Of a stretch of 64,000 nt of DNA, positions 8,023-17,220 are shown piece by piece. Each line of letters begins with the position of its first letter. The stretch's first letter is position 1. The notes under the pieces were generated by a model. The model searched no databases, had not been told where the DNA came from, and saw nothing but the letters and a program-made list of their open reading frames with translations. The DNA is from Bacteroidota bacterium (lineage in GTDB: Bacteria; Bacteroidota; Bacteroidia; Bacteroidales; F082), in NCBI GenBank assembly GCA_018816765.1, contig JAHIUX010000031.1, positions 1 through 64,000 of the forward strand. Direction: 5' to 3'. The translations under genes were made by a program, and so were the position numbers.

Positions 8023-9594
8023 ATGGCAAAAAAGAACGGAAACGATAAACCGATAGAAGTAACCCTTTGGGATGCAGCAAATAAATTGAGAGGAAGCGTA
8101 GAACCAGCTGAATACAAACACGTAGTTTTAGGACTGATTTTCTTAAAGTTTGCAAGCGACAAATTTGAAGAACACCGGGCCAAACTCATTGCCGATGGCA
8201 AAGAAAAGTACATAGAGATGGCAGACTTCTATAACATGAGCAATGTGTTCTTTTTGGACGAAACAAGCCGTTGGAGTTACCTGATTAAAAAATCAAAACA
8301 AAATGATATTGCATTGCTCATTGACACAGCTTTGCACACCATCGAGAAAAACAACAAAGCCTTAAAAGGCGCATTGCCCGACAATTATTTCTCACGCTTG
8401 GGATTGGATGTTACCAAACTGGCTTCATTGCTTGATACTATCAACGACATTGACACCACAAAAGACCCAAAACAAGACGTGGTTGGAAAAGTTTACGAAT
8501 ACTTCCTTTCAAAATTTGCATTGGCAGAAGGAAAAGGCAAAGGAGAATTTTACACGCCCAAAAGCATTGTAAACCTGATTGCCGAAATGATTGAACCCTA
8601 CAAAGGCATAATTTATGACCCTGCCTGCGGTTCGGGCGGTATGTTTGTGCAATCGGTAAAGTTCATTGAAGCACACCACGGAAACAAAAAAGAGGTTTCC
8701 ATTTATGGACAGGAATACACCAACACCACTTACAAACTGGCAAAGATGAACCTTGCCATTCGTGGCATTTCGGGCAACCTGGGCGAGAAAGCAGCCAATA
8801 CTTTTTTAGACGACCAGCACAAAGACCTGAAAGCTGATTTTATTATGGCAAATCCGCCATTTAACCAAAAAGACTGGCGGGCTGAAAACGAATTGATTGA
8901 CGACCCACGCTGGCGAGGGTACGATGTACCACCAAAGAGCAACGCTAACTACGGCTGGATTTTAAATATGGTTTCCAAACTCAGCGACAACGGAGTGGCG
9001 GGTTTCATTTTGGCAAACGGTGCGTTGAGTGGCGGTGGCGAAGAATACAAAATACGCCGCAAACTCATTGAAAACAATTTGGTGGAAGCCATTTTAGTTT
9101 TACCACAAAATATGTTTTACACCACCAACATCAGCGTTACACTTTGGATAGTAAATAAAAACAAAAAAATACAAACCCGTAAAATAGGTGATGAAACCCG
9201 AAACTTCCGTAATCGCTCAACAGAAATTCTGTTTATAGATTTGCGGCAAATGGGTATTCCGTTTGAGAAAAAATACATTCAGTTCTCCGGGGATGATATA
9301 AAAAAAATTACGGGCACTTACCACCAATGGCAAACCAAGGAAATTGAAAATATTCCTGAGTTCTGTTATTCCGCTTCATTTGAAGAAGTAGCCAAAAAAG
9401 ATTTCTCACTTGTTCCGAGCAAATACATTGAGTTTATAAATCGTGACGAGAACATTGATTTTGATGAAAAAATGCAAAAGCTGCAAAACGAATTTGCCGA
9501 ACTGCTAAAAGCTGAAGCACAATCAAAAACGGATTTGCTGAAAGTTTTTGAAGAATTGGGGTTTCCAATTGACCTTGATTTAAATGCTGAATAA
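8023..9594 (+). CDS. hsdM: Type I restriction-modification system methyltransferase subunit
   Basis: N6-adenine DNA methyltransferase subunit of a type I restriction-modification enzyme. Residues 1-150 form the helical HsdM N-terminal domain (VTLWDAANKLRG; YKHVVLGLIFLKF). The SAM-binding motif DPACGSGGMF starts at residue 199 and the catalytic NPPF at 277. Length (523 aa) is typical. It is first in the locus, 31 bases after a good promoter box, and is followed after three bases by the ORF6N gene, indicating one transcript. Confidence 0.96.
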   Translation: MAKKNGNDKPIEVTLWDAANKLRGSVEPAEYKHVVLGLIFLKFASDKFEEHRAKLIADGKEKYIEMADFYNMSNVFFLDETSRWSYLIKKSKQNDIALLIDTALHTIEKNNKALKGALPDNYFSRLGLDVTKLASLLDTINDIDTTKDPKQDVVGKVYEYFLSKFALAEGKGKGEFYTPKSIVNLIAEMIEPYKGIIYDPACGSGGMFVQSVKFIEAHHGNKKEVSIYGQEYTNTTYKLAKMNLAIRGISGNLGEKAANTFLDDQHKDLKADFIMANPPFNQKDWRAENELIDDPRWRGYDVPPKSNANYGWILNMVSKLSDNGVAGFILANGALSGGGEEYKIRRKLIENNLVEAILVLPQNMFYTTNISVTLWIVNKNKKIQTRKIGDETRNFRNRSTEILFIDLRQMGIPFEKKYIQFSGDDIKKITGTYHQWQTKEIENIPEFCYSASFEEVAKKDFSLVPSKYIEFINRDENIDFDEKMQKLQNEFAELLKAEAQSKTDLLKVFEELGFPIDLDLNAE

Positions 9595-9597
9595 ACG

Positions 9598-10572
9598 ATG
9601 GAAGTGAATAATTTAATATATACGGTAAGAGGAATTCATGTAATGCTTGATAGCGATTTGGCTGAACTATTTCAAGTTGAAACGAAGGTCTTTAATCAAG
9701 CTGTTAAAAGAAATATCAATAGATTTCCTGATAATTTTAGGTTTCAACTTACTAAGGATGAATATGATTATTTGAGGTCTCATCTTGTTACCTCAAGTAG
9801 TGTTGATTTAAGGTCACAAATTGTTACCTTAAAAAATGGAGTTGTTGATGGAGATAATCCAGAAAATATTACAGAAGATATAAGGACACAAAATGTGACC
9901 TTAGAAGATAATAGAGGTAAACATAGAAAATATCTTCCGTATGCTTTTACTGAACATGGAGTTGCAATGCTTACAGGAATCATTAGAAGTGATATTGCAA
10001 TTGAGATGAGTATTAAAATCATGACAGCTTTTGTTGAAATGAGAAAATTCATTTCATTAAATGCCTTATTAATAAACAGGATAGACTCAATAGAAACCAG
10101 GCATTTAATTTTTCAAAACGAAAGCAATGAAAAGTTTAATCAACTATTTAATGCACTTCAGAAGGAGGGTAAAACCAATAAGGAAAACATATTTTTTGAC
10201 GGGCAGATTTATGATGCTTACAGTTTTATCATTAATTTAATTGAAAAGGCGAAAACCGACATTGTTTTAATCGACAACTATCTTGATAAAAGCGTATTGG
10301 ATATGCTTTCGAAAAAACAAATTAATGTAAAAGTGCGCTTAATTACAAATTCAAAAACCAAATTGCTGAAAACGGATATCCAAAAATTCAATCAGCAATA
10401 TCCCCGGCTTAGCCTTGATTATTCTGATAAGATACACGACCGTTTTTTACTGATTGACCAATCCGAACTTTATCACATTGGCGCTTCACTAAAAGACTTG
10501 GGTAAAAAAATGTTTGCCTTTTCATTGATGGAAGACAAGGAATTAATCACCAACTTACTGAAGCGGTTATGA
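9598..10572 (+). CDS. ORF6N-domain DNA-binding protein with PLD-like tail
   Basis: Residues 1-125 are an ORF6N domain (IYTVRGIHVMLDSDLAELF; KYLPYAFTEHGVAML), a phage-type DNA-binding fold often carried inside type I restriction loci of Bacteroidota. A linker follows, then a C-terminal region (about 195-324) with H280-D-R-F-L-L-I-D287 and GASLKD, resembling half of a phospholipase D-type HKD site. Within the ORF6N domain a short motif is repeated three times (LRSHLVTS, LRSQIVTL, IRTQNVTL at about 59, 71 and 95), each encoded by a near-palindrome. The gene lies 3 bases after hsdM and overlaps hsdS by 4 bases. A modulatory role on the locus is inferred from position. Confidence 0.85.
   Translation: MEVNNLIYTVRGIHVMLDSDLAELFQVETKVFNQAVKRNINRFPDNFRFQLTKDEYDYLRSHLVTSSSVDLRSQIVTLKNGVVDGDNPENITEDIRTQNVTLEDNRGKHRKYLPYAFTEHGVAMLTGIIRSDIAIEMSIKIMTAFVEMRKFISLNALLINRIDSIETRHLIFQNESNEKFNQLFNALQKEGKTNKENIFFDGQIYDAYSFIINLIEKAKTDIVLIDNYLDKSVLDMLSKKQINVKVRLITNSKTKLLKTDIQKFNQQYPRLSLDYSDKIHDRFLLIDQSELYHIGASLKDLGKKMFAFSLMEDKELITNLLKRL
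9774..9902. repeat. Three palindromic repeats inside the ORF6N coding sequence
   Basis: Near-palindromes of about 19-21 bases lie at 9774-9794 (GAGGT...ACCTC), 9811-9829 (AGGTCACAAATTGTTACCT) and 9882-9902 (AGG-A-CAC...GTG-A-CCT). They encode the repeated LRSQxVT peptide motif. Each has operator-like twofold symmetry, so they could be repeat expansion, operator sites, or both. Confidence 0.6.
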
Positions 10573-11696
10573 GAAAAGATTATAAACGGATTGGTGAACA
10601 TATTCGGCTTGTAGATGAACGAAATAAAGGCTTGCAAATAAAACAGCTTTTGGGTTTAAGCATTTCAAAACAGTTTATTCCTTCTGTTGCAAATATCGTT
10701 GGAACGGATATGGAGAACTATAAAATCATTCGTAAAAACCAATTTGCTTGCAGCACAATGCAGGTAAGGCGTGATAAAAAAATGCCTGTTGCTTTGTTGC
10801 AGGAAGTTGATGAAGCCATTATTTCACAAGCCTATCCTATTTTTGAGGTAAAAGACGAACAAGAACTTTTGCCTGAATATTTAATGATGTGGTTTGAGCG
10901 TTCAGAGTTTGACCGTGAGGCTTGTTTTCACGCTGTTGGCGGTGTTAGAGGAAGTTTGGAATGGGAAGATTTTGAAAATTTGCAATTACCAATTCCACAC
11001 CCCGACAAACAACGAGAAATCGTAAAAGAATACAACGTAATCCAAAATCGCATAACCCTTAACCAACAACTCATACAAAAACTCGAAGAAACCGCACAGG
11101 CGATTTATAGGGAGTGGTTTGTGGAGTTTGAAAATGAAGAAATTGTATTTCTTAAGGAATATATTGAAACTAACCCAAAACTTGAATTGAAAAAAGGTGT
11201 AATTTCAGCTTACATTGAAATGGCAAACCTTTCGGAATCATCAATGTGTATAAACGGGAAAGTTGAAAGGGAATATCAGGGAGGTTCAAGGTTTCAGAAT
11301 AATGATACACTGCTTGCCCGTATTACACCTTGCTTAGAAAATGGAAAAACTGCCTTTGTCAATATTCTTGAAGAGAGTGAAGTAGCGGCAGGCTCAACAG
11401 AATTTATTGTAATGAGGGCAAGAAAAAAAATAAGTCCATTTTGGGTTTATTGTTTAGCCAAAGACGAAGGTTTTAGGACTTATGCAATTAGCAGTATGAT
11501 TGGTTCTTCTGGTCGCCAAAGAGTTCACGAAAAGTATCTTGAAGAATTTCAATTACCAAAAATCAATGAAGACCAAATGAAAATGTTTGATAAAACAGCA
11601 AAACCAATTTTTGAAACGGTAAAATTGAAATCAATCGAAAACCAAAAGCTGACTGAACTAAAAGATTTGCTTCTTTCGAAATTAGCAAGTGTCTGA
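10569..11696 (+). CDS. hsdS: Type I restriction system specificity subunit
   Basis: DNA-recognition subunit. Two target-recognition domains flank a central helical spacer (about residues 155-195, ending near AIYREWFVEFE), with a second helical segment at the C-terminus (KLTELKDLLLSKLASV). At 375 aa it is slightly short; the first recognition domain (~150 residues) is compact. It starts in ATGA overlap with the ORF6N gene. Its last two codons and stop fall at the left end of the GxxExxY-containing inserted element, so the present C-terminus may have been set by that insertion. Confidence 0.92.
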   Translation: MRKDYKRIGEHIRLVDERNKGLQIKQLLGLSISKQFIPSVANIVGTDMENYKIIRKNQFACSTMQVRRDKKMPVALLQEVDEAIISQAYPIFEVKDEQELLPEYLMMWFERSEFDREACFHAVGGVRGSLEWEDFENLQLPIPHPDKQREIVKEYNVIQNRITLNQQLIQKLEETAQAIYREWFVEFENEEIVFLKEYIETNPKLELKKGVISAYIEMANLSESSMCINGKVEREYQGGSRFQNNDTLLARITPCLENGKTAFVNILEESEVAAGSTEFIVMRARKKISPFWVYCLAKDEGFRTYAISSMIGSSGRQRVHEKYLEEFQLPKINEDQMKMFDKTAKPIFETVKLKSIENQKLTELKDLLLSKLASV

Positions 11697-11712
11697 ACTA
11701 TGATTTTTGTGA

Positions 11713-12000
11713 TTAAATGATTACTATGATTTAGAAAACAGGAAAATGGTAAATTCAACATACAATCAAGGCAATCACACAAGTCAAATGAATCAAAGTT
11801 CAGACAATTAAATGATTACTATGATTTAGAAAAAAAGAAAATGGTAATTCAACATACAATCAAGGCAATCACATAAATCAAACGAATCAAAGTTCAGACA
11901 ATTAAATGATTACTATGATTTAGAAAAAAAAGAAAATGGTAATTCAACATACAATCAAGGCAATCACGCAAGTCAAATGAATCAAAGTTCAGACAATTAA
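11713..12000 (+). repeat. Three ~95-bp tandem repeats plus a partial fourth
   Basis: Units begin at 11713, 11808, 11902 and 11997 (periods 95, 94, 95; differences lie mainly in an A-run). Each begins TTAAATGATTACTATGAT and ends with a block like AATCAAAGTTCAGACAA. The fourth copy runs into the GxxExxY gene, whose start ATGATTACTATGATA is the same motif; in the complete copies it is followed at once by a stop (M-I-T-M-I-stop). So the repeats look like duplicated copies of the gene's own start region. Confidence 0.9.
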
Positions 12001-12411
12001 ATGATTACTATGATAAAACAGGAATACAAATACTCCGAACTTACTTCAAAAATTATCGGTTGCGCAATGACTGTTCACAAAACATTGGGAAATGGCTTTC
12101 AGGAAGTTATTTATCAGCGTGCTTTAGCAATTGAATTGAATCTGGCAGGTATTGAATTTAGCAGGGAATATGAAATGCCGATTTTTTATCGTGAAGAACA
12201 AATAGGCACAAGGCGGGTTGACTTTTTGGTGGAAGGTGTTGTTTCGGTTGAACTGAAAGCCATTACCAAACTGGAAGATGTTCATTTTGCACAGGCTATC
12301 AATTATTTGGAAGCATATAATCTGGAAATTGGATTACTTATTAACTTTGGAGAAACAAGTTTAAACTTTAAACGATTAACCAATAAGAAATTCAAATCAG
12401 AAATCATATAA
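12001..12411 (+). CDS. GxxExxY protein (PD-(D/E)XK-like)
   Basis: Small 136-aa protein of the GxxExxY family. The name motif is G32-F-Q-E35-V-I-Y38, preceded by VHKTLGNG. R72-V-D74-F and V-E84-L-K86 give the D...ExK signature of the PD-(D/E)XK nuclease superfamily. Function is not established; the family is common in Bacteroidota beside repeats of the kind found here. Its 3' end forms part of the right inverted repeat. Two in-frame ATG codons (12001, 12010) could serve as start; no other gene of the locus depends on its frame. Confidence 0.85.
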   Translation: MITMIKQEYKYSELTSKIIGCAMTVHKTLGNGFQEVIYQRALAIELNLAGIEFSREYEMPIFYREEQIGTRRVDFLVEGVVSVELKAITKLEDVHFAQAINYLEAYNLEIGLLINFGETSLNFKRLTNKKFKSEII

Positions 12412-12445
12412 TCACAAAAATCAAATAAATCATAGTTCAGACAAT

Positions 12446-13879
12446 ATGGCTGAAAAACAAAACATAGAATACAAGCAAAGCTGGCACGACGATTACCTGA
12501 AATGGGTATGTGGTTTTGCCAATGCCATCGGAGGAATGATTTACATTGGTATAGATGACAAAGGAAATATTGTCCACCTGCCCGATTATGCCAAACTTTT
12601 GGAAGATATTCCCAACAAAATTCGCAACTCTATGGGGATAATTTGCGATGTGCAGTTGGAAAATAAACAGGGGAAAAAATATATTTCAATCAAAGTCAAT
12701 CCGTATTCTGTGGCTGTTTCGTTGCGGGGCAGATATTATTATCGCACGGGCAGTACAAAAATGGAATTAACAGGTGTTGAGCTTAACGAATTCCTGTTAA
12801 AAAAGGCAGGTAAAACCTGGGATGATGTGGTAGAGGAAGGCGCTGCCATGAAGGACATTGACGAACCGAGCATTACAAAATTCATAGAAGATAGCAAAGA
12901 AAAAGGCAGAATGCCGGAAACAAAAGGCTTGTCTGCTTTTCAAATATTGGAAAAACTTCAACTTACCGAAGGGCGTAAATTAAAACGGGCTGCAATTGTT
13001 CTTTTCGGAAGTGACCCGAACCGGTTTTATCCAAATGTGCAGGTTAAAATTGGTCGTTTCGGAAAAGATTCAACCGATTTAAAATTTCATGAAATTGTTG
13101 AAGGCAATCTGATTCAAATGCTCGATGAAGTTCAGGCACAACTGAATCATAAGTTTTTAACCCGACCGGTAGATTTTATTGGGATGCAACGTGTTGAGAA
13201 AGATGAATATCCTGTAGCAGCTTTACGAGAGATGCTACTTAACGCATTAGTGCACAGAACCTACATGGGAGCTCATATTCAGTTGCGTGTATACGACGAC
13301 AAACTTTCGATATGGAATGAAGGGGGTTTGCCATTTGGGTTAACGCTGGAAGAATTGAAAGGAGAACATAATTCACGACCACGTAATCCTAAAATTGCCA
13401 AAGCTTGTTTTATGGCTGGATATATTGATACATGGGGACGTGGCACCTTAAAAATATACAATTCGTGTAAAGAACATGGGCTTCCTGAACCTGATATTTT
13501 AGAAAAAGATGGTGGTTTTATGGTTGCTCTAAATAAAGCTATAAAAGTTACTGATAAAGGTGGTGCAATTGGTGGTGCAATTGGTGGTGCAATTGGTAGT
13601 CAAACAGGTGGTCCAATAGGTGGTCCAATAGGTGGTCCAATAGGTGGTCCAATAGGTGGTCCAATAGGTGGTCCAATCGAAGATTTAACAGACAGGCAAA
13701 GAGAAGTTTTAAATCTTATTAAAGAGGATAATAAACTTACTAAAAGAAGACTTGCTGAAAAACTTGATATTAATGTTTCTGCTGCTCAGGGTCATTTAGA
13801 TATACTTAAAGAGAAAGGAATAATAGAAAGAATTGGTGGAACGAGAGGTTATTGGAAAATATTAATCAGTCTTATATGA
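12446..13879 (+). CDS. AlbA_2/Schlafen-type ATP-binding protein with Gly-Pro-Ile repeats and winged helix
   Basis: Residues 1-125 are an AlbA_2 (divergent AAA-4/Schlafen-like) domain (IEYKQSWHDDYLKWVCGFANA; GGMIYIGIDDKG). About 235-350 resemble a HATPase_c_4 region (REMLLNALVHRTYMG; GGLPFGLTLEELK; GYIDTWGRGT). Residues 372-411 are a tetrapeptide repeat (GGAI x3, GSQT, GGPI x6), and 417-477 a winged helix (TDRQREVLNLIKED; LDILKEKGIIERIG). Members are annotated as putative transcriptional regulators or RecG-like helicases and often lie between type I genes. The stop overlaps the likely hsdR start (ATGA). A regulatory role is inferred. Confidence 0.88.
   Translation: MAEKQNIEYKQSWHDDYLKWVCGFANAIGGMIYIGIDDKGNIVHLPDYAKLLEDIPNKIRNSMGIICDVQLENKQGKKYISIKVNPYSVAVSLRGRYYYRTGSTKMELTGVELNEFLLKKAGKTWDDVVEEGAAMKDIDEPSITKFIEDSKEKGRMPETKGLSAFQILEKLQLTEGRKLKRAAIVLFGSDPNRFYPNVQVKIGRFGKDSTDLKFHEIVEGNLIQMLDEVQAQLNHKFLTRPVDFIGMQRVEKDEYPVAALREMLLNALVHRTYMGAHIQLRVYDDKLSIWNEGGLPFGLTLEELKGEHNSRPRNPKIAKACFMAGYIDTWGRGTLKIYNSCKEHGLPEPDILEKDGGFMVALNKAIKVTDKGGAIGGAIGGAIGSQTGGPIGGPIGGPIGGPIGGPIGGPIEDLTDRQREVLNLIKEDNKLTKRRLAEKLDINVSAAQGHLDILKEKGIIERIGGTRGYWKILISLI
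13559..13678 (+). repeat. Ten-unit 12-bp in-frame tandem repeat
   Basis: Three copies of GGTGGTGCAATT, one divergent unit (GGTAGTCAAACA) and six copies of GGTGGTCCAATA (the last ending in C) run without interruption inside the ATPase gene. Twelve bases equal four codons, so gain or loss of units keeps the frame and only changes linker length. Confidence 0.95.
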
Positions 13880-16800
13880 AATTAACTGACGTTGAACTTC
13901 GTTTCACAGAAGAAAAATTAGAAAAGGCTTTTGCCGAGTTGTTGGGGCAAGAAGGATTTCCCCATCATTTGGGCATTACAATTACCCACAAGCCCGACGA
14001 AGTTTTGATTGAAGAAGATTTACGCAGTTTTCTTTTAAACCAATACGCACCGCAAGGTATTACAACTAATGAAGTCAATTCAATTATTCTTCAACTTAAA
14101 ACACTACCTGCTTCTGACTTATACGAAAGCAACAAAACATTCTTAAAAATGCTTTCTGACGGTTTTATTCTCAAAAGAGAAGACCGCAGCCAAAAAGACA
14201 TTTACATTCAACTCATTAACTTTGCAGGATTAAACAAACACCGCCAACCTGAGCCTGAACAACTGTTATCAGTTGCAGCCGAACCAAAAGAACAATATCC
14301 ACCCGATACCAATATTTACAAGTTTGTTAATCAACTGGAGATTTATGGAACAGAAAAACGCATTCCTGACGGCATAGTTTACATCAACGGTTTGCCTTTG
14401 GTTGTTTTTGAGTTTAAAAGTGCCATTCGTGAAGAAGCCACAATTTTTGACGCATTCAAACAATTAACGGTTCGTTACCGCAGGGATATTCCCGAACTGT
14501 TTAAATACAATACTTTTTGCGTAATCAGCGATGGAGTAAACAACAAAGCAGGTTCGTTTTTTGCGCCTTACGATTTTTTCTATACCTGGCGTAGAGTGGC
14601 AGGTTTAGCAAAAGACGTGGACGGCATCGACAGTATGTTTACACTCGTTCAGGGTATGTTTAATAAAAACCGCCTGCGTGATATTATCCGAAACTTTATT
14701 TACATTCCTGACAAGAGCAAAAAAGAAGAAAAGATTGTTTGTCGCTATCCGCAATATTATGCTGCAAGAACATTATTTGATACTATCAAAAAAGCCCAAA
14801 AGCCCGAAGGAGACGGAAAAGGCGGAACATATTTCGGAGCAACTGGCTCAGGTAAAAGCTACACAATGCTTTATCTTGCCCGCTTGTTGATGAAAAGCGA
14901 ATACTTTGAAAGTCCAACCATTGTTTTAATTACCGACCGCACCGATTTAGACGACCAACTTGCAGCACAATTTATAAATGCAAAAGGTTTTATCGGCGAC
15001 AATGCAGTGGAAAGTGTTGTAAGCCGTGCCGACCTGAGAACCAAACTGCAAGACAGACAAAGCGGAGGCGTTTTCCTCACTACCATTCACAAGTTTACCG
15101 AAGATACCGAACTACTCACTGAAAGAAATAATGTGATTTGTATTTCAGACGAAGCACACCGCAGTCAGGTAAATCTCGACCAAAAAATAAGAGTAACGGA
15201 AGAAGGAGTCAAAAAGACATTCGGCTTTGCTAAATACTTACACGATTCCTTACCCAACGCAACTTATGTTGGCTTCACCGGAACGCCTATTGATGCAACG
15301 CTTGACGTTTTCGGGAAAGTAGTAGATGCCTACACAATGACCGAATCGGTAAGAGATGAAATCACCGTGCGGATTGTGTATGAAGGCAGGGCGGCAAAAG
15401 TAGCTTTGAAAAATGGTGAGTTAGAGAAAATTGAAAAATACTACGAAGAAGTTGCCGAATTAGGCGCTAATGAATATCAAATTGACAAGAGCAAACAGGA
15501 AACGGCAAATATGTACGCCATTCTTGGCGACCCCGACCGCTTGCAAGCCGTTGCAATAGATTTTGTAAACCACTACGAAAACCGAATTTCAGAAGGAGCA
15601 ACAGTAAAAGGAAAAGCAATGTTTGTAAGCAGCAGCCGTGAAATTGCGTATGAGCTTTACAAAAACATTATTGCTCTCCGTCCTGAATGGAATGAAATCA
15701 GAGAAGCGGAAGAAGGTGCAGAACTTACCGACAAAGACAAACGGGAATTAAAACCGATTGAACGAGTTAAATTGGTAATGACCAGAGGCAAAGACGACCC
15801 GAAAGAACTTTGGGATATGTTAGGCACTTCTGATGACAGAAAAGAACTTGACCGCCAGTTTAAAAACCCAAAATCGAATTTCAAAATTGCCATTGTAGTT
15901 GATATGTGGCTTACCGGTTTTGATGTTCCTTTCCTGGATAGCATTTACATTGACAAGCCAATTCAGCAACATAATTTGATTCAAACAATTTCACGGGTTA
16001 ACCGCAAGTTTGAAGGTAAAAACAAAGGTTTGGCAGTAGATTATATCGGCATCAAAAAACAAATGAATCTGGCTCTCGCCAAATACAACAAAGGCGACAA
16101 GGATAATTTTGAAGATATTGCAGAATCCATCATCATTGTTCGTAATCATTTAGACCTTTTAGCGAAACTGTTTCACAAGTTTGACAACTCTAAATATTTC
16201 AAAGGCACAACTATTCAACAGTTAAACACATTGAATCTGGCTGCTGAATATGTGCAACAATCCAAAGACTTTGAAACCCGTTTTATGGGTTTGGTTAAAA
16301 GACTAAAAGCTGCTTATGATATTTGTGCGGGGAGTGAACAATTAACACAATTAGAAAGAGATTATACACATTTTTATTTGGCTGTTCGTTCCATCGTTTT
16401 TAAACTTACCAAAGGCAATGCACCCGACACGGCTCAGATGAACGCTAAAGTTCGGGAAATGATAAAAGATGCTTTGCAAAGTGACGGAGTTGAAGAAATT
16501 TTCAAATTGGGGGAAGAAGTAGAAACCGAACAGGATATTTTTGATGAAGATTACTTGGCAAAGATTGATAAAATCAAATTGCCAAACACAAAAATTAAAT
16601 TGCTTCAACAGCTATTAGCCAAAGTAATCGGAGAAATCAGAAAAGTTAACCGAGTAAAAGGAATCGACTTTTCAAGAAAAATGCAAGCCATTGTTGACAG
16701 ATACAACAACCGAGATGCAAACGACATTTTAAGAAGTGAAGTTTACGAAGAAATGGCAAACGCATTGACAGACTTAATTTGGGAAGTTCACAAAGAATTT

Positions 16801-17109
16801 AATGCAGGCGATGAATTAGGTATTGACTTTGAAGAAAAAGCCTTTTACGACATCCTGAAAGAACTCTGCAAAAAGTACGACTTCACTTATCCTGACGACA
16901 AACTCATTGACTTATCAAAAGCAGTTAAAATCATCGTTGATAACCAAGCCAAATTCCCCGACTGGAACAAACGAGATGATATAAAATCGGCATTGAAAGT
17001 TGAGTTGATTTTGATTTTAGATGAGTTTGGTTATCCACCTGTGGAGAGAGACGAAGTGTATGTTGAGATATTTGAGCAGGCAGAAAACTTTAAGAAAAAT
17101 AGACAATAA
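13876..17109 (+). CDS. hsdR: Type I restriction endonuclease motor/nuclease subunit
   Basis: Restriction subunit that translocates DNA and cuts it. I use ATG 13876, in ATGA overlap with the upstream stop, instead of the TTG at 13852. An N-terminal PD-(D/E)XK nuclease site is visible (D165 ... E179-F-K181), then the helicase motor: Walker A GATGSGKS (321-328), DEAH (425-428), GFTGTP, and the late helicase motif QTISRVNR. The C-terminal ~300 residues form the HsdM-contacting helical region. At 1077 aa it is full length, with no frameshift seen, so the restriction system appears intact. Confidence 0.95.
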   Translation: MKLTDVELRFTEEKLEKAFAELLGQEGFPHHLGITITHKPDEVLIEEDLRSFLLNQYAPQGITTNEVNSIILQLKTLPASDLYESNKTFLKMLSDGFILKREDRSQKDIYIQLINFAGLNKHRQPEPEQLLSVAAEPKEQYPPDTNIYKFVNQLEIYGTEKRIPDGIVYINGLPLVVFEFKSAIREEATIFDAFKQLTVRYRRDIPELFKYNTFCVISDGVNNKAGSFFAPYDFFYTWRRVAGLAKDVDGIDSMFTLVQGMFNKNRLRDIIRNFIYIPDKSKKEEKIVCRYPQYYAARTLFDTIKKAQKPEGDGKGGTYFGATGSGKSYTMLYLARLLMKSEYFESPTIVLITDRTDLDDQLAAQFINAKGFIGDNAVESVVSRADLRTKLQDRQSGGVFLTTIHKFTEDTELLTERNNVICISDEAHRSQVNLDQKIRVTEEGVKKTFGFAKYLHDSLPNATYVGFTGTPIDATLDVFGKVVDAYTMTESVRDEITVRIVYEGRAAKVALKNGELEKIEKYYEEVAELGANEYQIDKSKQETANMYAILGDPDRLQAVAIDFVNHYENRISEGATVKGKAMFVSSSREIAYELYKNIIALRPEWNEIREAEEGAELTDKDKRELKPIERVKLVMTRGKDDPKELWDMLGTSDDRKELDRQFKNPKSNFKIAIVVDMWLTGFDVPFLDSIYIDKPIQQHNLIQTISRVNRKFEGKNKGLAVDYIGIKKQMNLALAKYNKGDKDNFEDIAESIIIVRNHLDLLAKLFHKFDNSKYFKGTTIQQLNTLNLAAEYVQQSKDFETRFMGLVKRLKAAYDICAGSEQLTQLERDYTHFYLAVRSIVFKLTKGNAPDTAQMNAKVREMIKDALQSDGVEEIFKLGEEVETEQDIFDEDYLAKIDKIKLPNTKIKLLQQLLAKVIGEIRKVNRVKGIDFSRKMQAIVDRYNNRDANDILRSEVYEEMANALTDLIWEVHKEFNAGDELGIDFEEKAFYDILKELCKKYDFTYPDDKLIDLSKAVKIIVDNQAKFPDWNKRDDIKSALKVELILILDEFGYPPVERDEVYVEIFEQAENFKKNRQ

Positions 17110-17220
17110 TGTGCCTACGCAACAGTCACACACATTGCCAAGTCGCACAAGTCGACACACGACCAAAACTTGCCAAAGAGTATGGCTGCCCAACCGCACG
17201 GACGAAAAGAAATCACGGGC

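Larger units (their letters stand above)
11690..12444. mobile_element. Inverted-repeat-bounded element carrying the GxxExxY gene
   Basis: The left end (11690-11722) and the reverse complement of the right end (12402-12444) share GTCTGAACTATGATTT followed by TTGTGATTA-A/T-ATGATT; the right copy has eight extra bases between these blocks. The bounded 755 bases hold three tandem repeats and one complete gene, and separate hsdS from the ATPase gene of the same operon. No transposase is inside, so any movement would need a trans-acting enzyme or recombination. Calling it mobile is inference from the terminal repeats. Confidence 0.5.
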
